Positions 1-5,271 of a DNA stretch of 6,217 nt are shown here, piece by piece. The position numbers were made by a program, and so were the translations under genes. Within the stretch, counting starts at the first letter, position 1, and each line of letters opens with the position of its first letter. The DNA is from DATCSE01 sp036568605 (lineage in GTDB: Bacteria; Pseudomonadota; Gammaproteobacteria; Burkholderiales; Burkholderiaceae_C): contig DATCSE010000248.1 in assembly GCA_036568605.1 (NCBI GenBank), positions 1 through 6,217 of the forward strand, given 5' to 3'. Below the pieces are notes generated by a model. That model did not search any database and was not told where the DNA came from. It was given only the letters and a program-made list of their open reading frames with translations.

Positions 1-1326
1 CGCATCGGCATGGTGTTCCAGGAGCCCATGACCGCGCTGAACCCGGTGATGCGCTGCGGCGACCAGATCGAGGAGCTGCTGAAGACCCACACCGACTGGA
101 ACGCGACGAAGCGCCGCGCCGAGATCCTGCGCGTGCTGGCACGCGTCAAGCTGCCCGACCCCGAGCGCATGGTGCGCAGCTACCCGCACCAGCTCTCGGG
201 CGGGCAACGTCAGCGCATCGTGATCGCGATGGCGGTGATCCTGAAACCCGCACTGCTGATCTGCGACGAGCCCACCACCGCGCTGGATGTGACGACGCAG
301 AAGGAAGTGCTCGCGCTGATCAACGAGCTGCAGTCCGAGCAGGGCATGGCGGTGCTGTTCATCACGCACGACATGGGCGTCGTCGCCGAGATCGCCGACG
401 CGGTCCTCGTGATGAACCAGGGACGCGCGGTCGAGTACGGCACCTGCGACGCCGTGCTGAAACGGCCGCAAGAGGCCTACACCCGCATGCTGCTGGCCGC
501 GGTGCCCGGCATGACGCCGCCGCCGGCACGCGCCGCGTGCAACGGCCATGCGCTGCTGCGCGGCGAGACCGTGCGCAAGACCTACAGCAGCCGCGACTGG
601 ATGGGGCGCCTGCATCAGACCCACGCACTGCACGCCGCAACGCTGGCGGTGCATGCGGGCGAGACGGTGGGCATCGTCGGCGAGTCGGGCTCCGGCAAGT
701 CGACGCTGGCGCGTTGCCTGATCCGCCTGATCGCACCCAGCGCCGGCCACGTGCACTGGGGCGACGCGGAAGTGGCGCGACTCGCCGAACGGCGGCTGCG
801 CCCGCTGCGCTCGCTCGTGCAGGTGGTATTCCAGGACCCGAACCGCTCGCTGAATCCGCGCCGCAAGGTCGGCGACTCCATCATCGAAGGCGCGGTCAAC
901 TTCGGCGCGAGCCACGACGAGGCGCGCGATCTGGCCACCGACCTGATGGACAAGGTCCGCCTGCCGCGCGAGGGCTTGCACCGCTACCCCAGCCAGTTCA
1001 GCGGCGGCCAGCGCCAGCGCCTCGCGATCGCGCGCGCTCTGGCCTGCCGGCCGCGCGTGCTGGTGGCCGACGAGGCGGTCAGCGCGCTGGATGTCAGCGT
1101 CCAGGCGCAGATCATGCAATTGCTGCGCGACATCCAGCGCGAGCTCAGCCTGGGCTTGTTGTTCATCACCCACGACCTGCGGGTCGCGGCGCAACTGTGC
1201 GATCGCGTGATCGTGATGCATCAGGGCAGAATCGTCGAGGAAGGGCCGACTGCCCGGCTCTACGCCCAGCCCGAACACGACTACACGCGCCGCCTGCTCG
1301 CGGCCGCGCCCGGAGCGATCGCTTGA
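1..1326 (+). CDS. Fused two-domain peptide-type ABC transporter ATP-binding protein (5' end missing)
   Basis: This is the cytoplasmic ATPase that powers import of di/oligopeptide-like substrates, with both nucleotide-binding domains in one chain (DppD-DppF fusion layout, as in GsiA). The gene starts before the window: base 1 is already in frame and encodes the residues just before the domain 1 Q-loop, so Walker A of domain 1 is lost. Counting from the Met at base 10, domain 1 shows the Q-loop FQEPMTALNP (3-12), signature LSGGQ (62-66), Walker B ending CDEPTTALD (85-93) and H-loop His120. Domain 2 shows Walker A GESGSGKST (224-232), Q-loop Gln275, signature FSGGQ (330-334), Walker B ending ADEAVSALD (353-361) and His388. 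Each domain ends in a YTR-LLAA-PG stretch typical of the oligopeptide-transporter C-terminal extension. All visible catalytic motifs are intact. The permease and binding-protein genes would be expected upstream, outside the window. The family call is firm; the substrate is unknown. Confidence 0.95.
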   Translation, partial: RIGMVFQEPMTALNPVMRCGDQIEELLKTHTDWNATKRRAEILRVLARVKLPDPERMVRSYPHQLSGGQRQRIVIAMAVILKPALLICDEPTTALDVTTQKEVLALINELQSEQGMAVLFITHDMGVVAEIADAVLVMNQGRAVEYGTCDAVLKRPQEAYTRMLLAAVPGMTPPPARAACNGHALLRGETVRKTYSSRDWMGRLHQTHALHAATLAVHAGETVGIVGESGSGKSTLARCLIRLIAPSAGHVHWGDAEVARLAERRLRPLRSLVQVVFQDPNRSLNPRRKVGDSIIEGAVNFGASHDEARDLATDLMDKVRLPREGLHRYPSQFSGGQRQRLAIARALACRPRVLVADEAVSALDVSVQAQIMQLLRDIQRELSLGLLFITHDLRVAAQLCDRVIVMHQGRIVEEGPTARLYAQPEHDYTRRLLAAAPGAIA

Positions 1327-2813
1327 GAGTTCTCATCGCCGGCTACCAGCACGAAACCAACACCTTCGCGCCGACCCGAGCCGATTGGGCCGCGTTCAAC
1401 CGCGGCGATTCGTTCCCCGCGTTCGTCCATGGCCAGCCGATGCTGGACCGCCTGCGCGGCGTCAACCTGCCGGCCGGCGGCTTCATCGAGGCTGCACGTA
1501 CGCGCGGCTGGTTGCTCGTGCCCAGCAGCTGGTGCGGTGCGATCCCGTCGGCGCACGTGACCGAGGATGCGTTCGAGCGCATCAGTGCCTCGATCCTGGC
1601 CGACGTGGCCCGAGGCGGCTTCGACGCCATCTACCTCGATCTGCATGGCGCGGCCGTGGCCGAGCACGTGGACGACACCGAGGGCGAACTGATCGCGCGC
1701 ATCCGGCGCGTCGTTGGTGCCGATGTGCCCATCGTCGCCAGCCTGGACCTGCATGCGAACGTCACCCATCGCATGCTGGCCGAGGCGGATGCGCTGGTCG
1801 CGTACCGCCGTTATCCGCATGTCGACATGGCGGCCACCGGCGAACTCGCGGCCGAGCTGCTGGCGCGGCGCGTGAAGCTCGGTCGGCGCGAAACGCTGGC
1901 CTACCGCCGGCTGCCGTTCCTGATCCCGTTGAACGCGCAAAGCACGTGGATGGAACCGGCCCGCGCGCTCTATGACGAATTGGCCGCGCTGGATCGCGAC
2001 TTCGGCTGCGTGCTGAGCTTCTGCATGGCGTTCCCGGCCGCCGACTTCGACGAGTGCGCGCCCATGGTCTGGGGTCACGGCGAACGTGCCGACGCCGCGC
2101 TGCAGCAGCTCTACGAACGCGTTGCCGAGCCGACGCAGTGGCGCGCTGACTTCCTCGATGCAGCCGAGGCGGTGCGTCGGGCGATGGCCCTCGCGGCGCA
2201 GCGCAACGACGGCCCGGTCGTGCTCGCCGACACGCAGGACAACCCCGGCGCCGGCGGCGACAGCAACACCACCGGCCTGCTGCGCGCGCTGCTGCAGCAA
2301 GGCGCGGGCCGCGCGTTCCCGGGCCGGGTCGCGCTCGGGCTGATGTTCGATCCGCCCACCGCCGAACGCGCGGTCGCCGCCGGCGTGGGCGCGACGATCT
2401 CGGCCCCACTCGGAGCGGCCGTGCCGACCTTCACCGGCGAGCTCAGCGACCCGCCGCTGCAAGGCGAGTTCAAGGTGCGTGCGGTCAGCGACGGCCGCGT
2501 CACGCTGAAAGGCCCGATGATGACCGGCCTGACCGTGCACCTGGGTACCTGTGCCTGCCTGGAGATCGACGGCATCCTGGTCGCGGTCGCGAGCGGCAAG
2601 AAGCAGATGCTGGACCGCGAGCTGTTCCGCATGGTCGGCATCGACCCGGAAGCGATGAAGATCGTCGCGGTCAAGAGCTCCAACCACTTCCGCGCCGACT
2701 TCACGCCGATCGCTGCCGAGATCATCGTCGCGAAGGCGGCCGGGCCGATGGCCGCCGATCCGGCCGACTTGCCATGGAAGCGGCTGTCGCCGGCGACCAG
2801 AACGCGCCCGTGA
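1323..2813 (+). CDS. M81-family (MlrC-like) metallopeptidase
   Basis: This is a 496-residue protein of the M81 family, named after MlrC, the zinc enzyme that finishes microcystin breakdown in Sphingomonas; most homologues have unknown substrates. I chose the TTG at 1323 because it opens straight into the family N-terminus MRVLIAGYQHETNTFAP, is preceded by GGAG at 1312-1315 (7 nt spacing), and overlaps the ABC gene stop as TTGA. The first in-frame ATG would remove about 39 conserved residues. Likely metal or catalytic motifs are YLDLHGA (104-110), SLDLHAN (140-146, with D142 and H144) and YPHVDM (164-169, with H166). The C-terminal domain has VLADTQDNPGAGGDSNTT (300-317) and a conserved-looking KSSNHFRADF (451-460). 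No signal peptide is seen, so it should be cytoplasmic. The 4 bp overlap suggests translational coupling to the transporter, and hence a role in processing the imported substrate (inference). Confidence 0.92.
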   Translation: MRVLIAGYQHETNTFAPTRADWAAFNRGDSFPAFVHGQPMLDRLRGVNLPAGGFIEAARTRGWLLVPSSWCGAIPSAHVTEDAFERISASILADVARGGFDAIYLDLHGAAVAEHVDDTEGELIARIRRVVGADVPIVASLDLHANVTHRMLAEADALVAYRRYPHVDMAATGELAAELLARRVKLGRRETLAYRRLPFLIPLNAQSTWMEPARALYDELAALDRDFGCVLSFCMAFPAADFDECAPMVWGHGERADAALQQLYERVAEPTQWRADFLDAAEAVRRAMALAAQRNDGPVVLADTQDNPGAGGDSNTTGLLRALLQQGAGRAFPGRVALGLMFDPPTAERAVAAGVGATISAPLGAAVPTFTGELSDPPLQGEFKVRAVSDGRVTLKGPMMTGLTVHLGTCACLEIDGILVAVASGKKQMLDRELFRMVGIDPEAMKIVAVKSSNHFRADFTPIAAEIIVAKAAGPMAADPADLPWKRLSPATRTRP

Positions 2814-2827
2814 AATCGCCCAGGCGG

Positions 2828-2848
2828 GTGCGGCGAATCACGCCGCGG
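2828..2848. terminator. Possible hairpin between convergent genes
   Basis: A perfect 6 bp GC stem (GCGGCG at 2830-2835, CGCCGC at 2841-2846) with a 5 nt loop sits at the meeting point of the M81 and C45 genes and contains the C45 stop codon. It has no T-run on either side, so it is not a classic intrinsic terminator. It might slow polymerase or protect 3' ends from both directions, but in GC-rich DNA a stem this short may be chance. Confidence 0.2.
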
Positions 2849-3983
2849 GCAGCTCCGCGAACGCCGCTCGGCTCGGAACGTCCGGTGCGATCCAGATCTG
2901 CCGGCTCAGTGGCCGCATGATGACGCCGGCCACGCTCTCCATCCGGCTTTCGATCGGCCACGCGGGGTTGGGCGATCGGCAGATGCTGAGGTAGCCGTCG
3001 GACTCGTCGCGCAGGAAGGCTTGCATCTCGACGAGGCCGACGCGCGACCGCGCGGCATGCGCGGCGGCCGTGTCGAGCCGCGACGTGCTCGATATCGCCG
3101 CGCCCACCGGCGCCTGCTGCGCCAGCAAGGTCTCGCACTGGAAGTGGTTGGTGTGCACGACCGTGCCGTTCGTCGGCTTCAATTCGGCCCAGCCGGCAGG
3201 GGCCACCTCGAAGCAGGCAATCTCGCCCGACGCATCGGCGCACGGAACGTTGGAGGACGATCCGAAGCGCAGCGATGCCAGCGTCCGCAGCCGCTCGCGC
3301 GCCTCGGCCACCGACGCGCAGGACAGCAGGTGTCGCAGCAGCCCATGCACCGGGATGCCGGAGTGCGCGCCGTCCTGCAGGGACCGCACGATGTTCAGGC
3401 CGAGCGCGAAGCCGGCGTCGTTGAGGCCGATCTTGGCCAGCATGCCGGCTTCGGTCAGCGTCGTGATGCGTCGGCCGCCGGCATCGCAGGTCTTGAGGAT
3501 CACCAGCGCGGCGCGCTGGCGTCCGATCCAGTCCCAGTTCTGCGCGAACCACGCGGCGCCATCGGCGCTGGCCGATCCGGTCACGCACATCGCGGTGCAC
3601 TCCGACCAGTCCTGCAATCCCGCGCCGCGGTTGGCGTCGAACGCCGCGGCGGCACTCGCGGGGTCGTGCGCCGCGGACTCGGCCAGGTAGCTCGCCGGCA
3701 GGATCTCGGTCCGGCAGTTCAACGCGAGGATCGCCTCCAGCGTCTGGCCGCTGCCCTTGGCGATGCCGCGCAACTCGTCCGCGAGGCTGGGATCCAGCGC
3801 CTCGATCACGGGCAGATGACGGGCCGCACGCCGCGCGGCTTCGGACCAGGCGATGCCGCAGCCGGCGAACAGGCGTGCATAGGTCGCGACGCTGTGCGCC
3901 ACCCGCGCGGCGGCCGCGCGGCCGTAGGCGAGGCCGCGCGCATGGGCATTCGCGTGCGACTGCACATCGATGATCGGGAACAT
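2838..3983 (-). CDS. C45-family autoproteolytic acyltransferase/hydrolase
   Basis: This 381-residue protein belongs to the peptidase C45 group (isopenicillin-N acyltransferase-like N-terminal-nucleophile enzymes), which form or break amide bonds between an acyl group and an amino acid or peptide. Family landmarks in order: an N-terminus FPIIDV followed by RGLAYGR (16-22), DWSECTAM (125-132) with the probable nucleophile Cys129, AQNWDW (147-152), TEAGMLAKIGLNDAGFALG (177-195), and HTNHF (277-281). In characterised members the chain cuts itself just before the Cys to free the nucleophile; here that residue is Glu128 rather than the Gly of the fungal enzyme. The ATG at 3983 fits the family N-terminus, although no Shine-Dalgarno is visible before it. 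No signal peptide is seen. It converges on the M81 gene with 24 bp between stops. A role in deacylating or hydrolysing the peptide substrate of the neighbouring transporter is inference. Confidence 0.9.
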   Translation of the reverse strand: MFPIIDVQSHANAHARGLAYGRAAAARVAHSVATYARLFAGCGIAWSEAARRAARHLPVIEALDPSLADELRGIAKGSGQTLEAILALNCRTEILPASYLAESAAHDPASAAAAFDANRGAGLQDWSECTAMCVTGSASADGAAWFAQNWDWIGRQRAALVILKTCDAGGRRITTLTEAGMLAKIGLNDAGFALGLNIVRSLQDGAHSGIPVHGLLRHLLSCASVAEARERLRTLASLRFGSSSNVPCADASGEIACFEVAPAGWAELKPTNGTVVHTNHFQCETLLAQQAPVGAAISSTSRLDTAAAHAARSRVGLVEMQAFLRDESDGYLSICRSPNPAWPIESRMESVAGVIMRPLSRQIWIAPDVPSRAAFAELPAA

Positions 3984-4005
3984 GGGGATCGGCGCTGGAG
4001 TTGGC

Positions 4006-4026
4006 GAAGATTCTTGCAGAGTCTTC
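4006..4026. promoter_or_regulatory. Imperfect palindrome upstream of the C45 gene
   Basis: GAAGATTC-TTGCA-GAGTCTTC forms two 8 bp arms with one mismatch around a 5 nt centre. It lies 22 nt upstream of the C45 start codon, in the least GC-rich part of the gap. The position and symmetry suit an operator for a dimeric regulator or a 5'-leader hairpin. I recognise no specific regulator consensus and see no convincing -35/-10 pair beside it. Confidence 0.25.
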
Positions 4027-4119
4027 CGATCATCGAGCGCACCTTGGCCGTTGTCATCTGGCGCCGGCTCGCGTCGGTCGTGTCGCGCCGGATCAGCTCA
4101 CCGGCCTTGAGCGAGCTCA

Positions 4120-4300
4120 TCAGCGCGCCTTGATCGAGATGTCGACCAGCAGGGCGGTCAGCTCGGTCTGCTCCTCGGCGGGCCTCGATCAGCTCACGGT
4201 GCTTGTCGGCCGCGATCTGCTTCTGCGCGACGGTCTCGACCAGCTCTCGCGCGATCTGCCGGTCGCGCAGCTGCGCCATGATGTTCTCGATGCGCCTTCA
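4120..4300 (-). pseudogene. Frameshifted remnant of a small helical protein (unidentified)
   Basis: On the minus strand, from the ATG at 4279, one frame reads a strongly GC3-biased, helix-like stretch (MAQLRDRQIARELVETVAQK, then QIAADKHRELIEA). Its coding character fades near 4180, where the next frame takes over with EEQTELTALLVDISIKAR and a TGA at 4122-4120. Removing one base from the GGG at 4180-4182 joins both parts into one protein of about 50 residues. Residues continue in frame upstream of the ATG as RIENI to a stop at 4300-4298, with GAAGG about 15 nt before the ATG. The hydrophobic spacing suggests an amphipathic or coiled-coil helix. I do not recognise the family. Downstream, an ATG overlapping the TGA opens a frame that runs well into the C45 gene and is probably not real. 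It could be a decayed gene, a sequencing error, or chance. Confidence 0.3.
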
Positions 4301-4342
4301 AGCGGATGAACGGTCACGGCACGCGAGAGCCTCGACTCGCGC

Positions 4343-4348
4343 TACATT
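4343..4348 (+). promoter_or_regulatory. Possible -10 element of the PIN gene
   Basis: TACATT inside GCTACATTC resembles a sigma-70 -10 box and lies 11 nt before the ATG at 4360. If used, transcription would start about 4-5 nt before the ATG, giving an almost leaderless mRNA, which fits the absence of a Shine-Dalgarno. No good -35 hexamer stands at the expected distance, so this is weak. Confidence 0.3.
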
Positions 4349-4359
4349 CGCCGCGACCG

Positions 4360-4830
4360 ATGCCGCACGCCGACCTCAGCACCTTGCCCCACCCCACCGA
4401 TGCGCCGCGCCTCGTGCTCGACACCAACGTCGTGCTCGATTGGCTGCTGTTTCGCAACCCGGCGTGCGTCGCACTGGCCGAAGCGTTGACATCGGGCCGC
4501 GCGATCTGGGTCGCGTCGACCGCGATGCACGACGAGCTGATGCACGTGCTGTCGCGCGGCACGCTGGCCGCCTGGCAGCCGGACCTCGAGGCCATCGCTG
4601 CAGCGCGCGACCGCTGGGCACACACGGTCGCACCTCTCGCGACGCTCACGTCGCCGCACCTGCGCTGCACCGATCCCGATGATCAGAAGTTCATCGACCT
4701 CGCGCTGCAGCTCGGCACCGCCAGCTTGCTGAGCCGCGACCGCGCCGTGCTGAAGCTGGCGCGCCGAGCGCGCGAGGCGGGCGTGGCAATCCTCACGCCG
4801 GAGGCGTGGGCGCGCCAGCGCCCGCACTGA
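4360..4830 (+). CDS. PIN-domain protein, probable ribonuclease (orphan VapC-like/COG1569-like)
   Basis: This 156-residue protein carries the PIN fold found in VapC-type toxins and other metal-dependent RNases. The acidic residues expected in the active site are present: Asp21 in RLVLDTNVVLDWLL (17-30), Glu59 in HDELMHVLS (57-65), Asp105/107/108 in TDPDDQKFIDLAL (104-116), and Asp127 in SRDRAVL (125-131). I preferred the ATG at 4360 over the in-frame ATG at 4306: the extra 18 residues would be Arg-rich, unlike the family, and a -10-like box lies between the two. Neither start has a clear Shine-Dalgarno. No antitoxin-like gene overlaps or precedes it on its strand, so a toxin-antitoxin role is not shown. 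Its 3' end overlaps the convergent mgsA gene by 38 bp. The domain call is firm; the biological role is open. Confidence 0.88.
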   Translation: MPHADLSTLPHPTDAPRLVLDTNVVLDWLLFRNPACVALAEALTSGRAIWVASTAMHDELMHVLSRGTLAAWQPDLEAIAAARDRWAHTVAPLATLTSPHLRCTDPDDQKFIDLALQLGTASLLSRDRAVLKLARRAREAGVAILTPEAWARQRPH

Positions 4831-5185
4831 GCGCGCGCAACAGCAACCGCGCGCTCGCGAGGTTGGTCGCACACGGCACGTTGTGCACGTCGCAGGCGCG
4901 CACCAGCGCGTTGATGTCGGGCTCGTGCGGCTGCGGCGTCATCGGATCGCGCAGGAAGATGACCGCGTCGATCCCACCGACGGCGAGCCGCGCGCCGATC
5001 TGCAGGTCACCGCCCAGCGGGCCGCTCAACAGCCGTTCGACGTCGAGACCCGCTTCGTCGTGAATGCGTCCGCCGGTCGTGCCGGTCGCGACGAGGTGGC
5101 AAGTCCCGAGAAACGCCGCGAACTCGCGCGCGAGCAGCACGATGTCGGCCTTCTTCTGGTCATGGGCGATCAGTGCGATGTTCAT
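4793..5185 (-). CDS. mgsA: Methylglyoxal synthase
   Basis: MgsA converts dihydroxyacetone phosphate to methylglyoxal and phosphate in the cytoplasm, a bypass of lower glycolysis that relieves sugar-phosphate build-up when phosphate is short. The 130-residue product keeps the active-site set with a constant offset of 11 from E. coli MgsA: His8 and Asp9 (IAHDQ), Asp60 (SGPLGGDLQIGA), Asp80, His87 and Asp90 (RDPMTPQPHEPD). It also has the ATGTTG phosphate-binding stretch at 33-38 and the NVPCATN segment at 102-108. The N-terminus is shorter than that of E. coli, as in many homologues. The ATG at 5185 starts right at the family core; GGAGG (complement of 5200-5204) lies 14 nt upstream, a long spacing. 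It lies just downstream of the rpoC terminator, and its last 38 bp overlap the PIN gene tail to tail. Confidence 0.96.
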   Translation of the reverse strand: MNIALIAHDQKKADIVLLAREFAAFLGTCHLVATGTTGGRIHDEAGLDVERLLSGPLGGDLQIGARLAVGGIDAVIFLRDPMTPQPHEPDINALVRACDVHNVPCATNLASARLLLRALSAGAGAPTPPA

Positions 5186-5210
5186 GGGGGGATGCTAATC
5201 CTCCGCTGCC

Positions 5211-5242
5211 AAGAAAAAAGGGCGGCCCGCGGGCCGCCCTTT
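5211..5242 (-). terminator. Strong rho-independent terminator after rpoC
   Basis: A perfect 26 nt palindrome (5217-5242, arms AAAGGGCGGCCCG and its complement) is followed on the minus strand by a run of six T, then CTT. It lies 29 bp after the rpoC stop, as expected for the end of the rpoBC transcript. The plus strand also has a short T-run after the stem, but no plus-strand gene ends nearby, so minus-strand use is the natural reading. Confidence 0.92.
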
Positions 5243-5271
5243 GCATGGAACGCTGGTAAACGCGACCAGGC

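Larger units (their letters stand above)
3984..4359. other. Gap between the C45 and PIN genes without an intact gene
   Basis: This 376 bp stretch separates the divergently transcribed C45 (minus) and PIN (plus) genes, so it should hold promoters for both. It contains the palindrome near 4016 and the frameshifted remnant near 4120-4300. The 11 bp word GATCAGCTCAC occurs twice as a direct repeat (4091-4101 and 4187-4197). I see no tRNA, no insertion-sequence ends and no intrinsic terminator here. Confidence 0.6.

Noticed and set aside
537..1322. In-frame upstream extension of the M81 frame to an ATG at 537
   Set aside because: The extension is an Arg/Ala/Pro-rich shadow of the ABC ATPase gene; conserved M81 sequence begins exactly at the TTG at 1323.
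1281..2687. A 468-codon open frame on the minus strand opposite the M81 gene
   Set aside because: It is antisense to a gene with clear family motifs, its translation is rich in Arg, Gly, Ala and His without any recognisable domain, and long antisense frames are expected in GC-rich DNA.
3021..4133. A 370-codon open frame on the plus strand opposite the C45 gene
   Set aside because: It lies antisense to the well-supported C45 gene and its product has low-complexity Arg/Gly/Ala composition with no motif.
4091..4197. 11 bp direct repeat GATCAGCTCAC (4091-4101 and 4187-4197)
   Set aside because: The copies are 96 bp apart (a multiple of three) and both encode Glu-Leu-Ile in the minus frame; too short and single to call a target-site duplication or attachment site.
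4001..4309. A 102-codon plus-strand open frame in the gap before the PIN gene
   Set aside because: No Shine-Dalgarno and no recognisable domain; its Leu/Asp-rich stretches mirror the helical minus-strand frame and are best explained as its complement.
4306..4830. PIN gene as the toxin of a complete toxin-antitoxin pair
   Set aside because: No small gene of antitoxin type precedes or overlaps it on the same strand; the minus-strand remnant nearby is divergent and broken.
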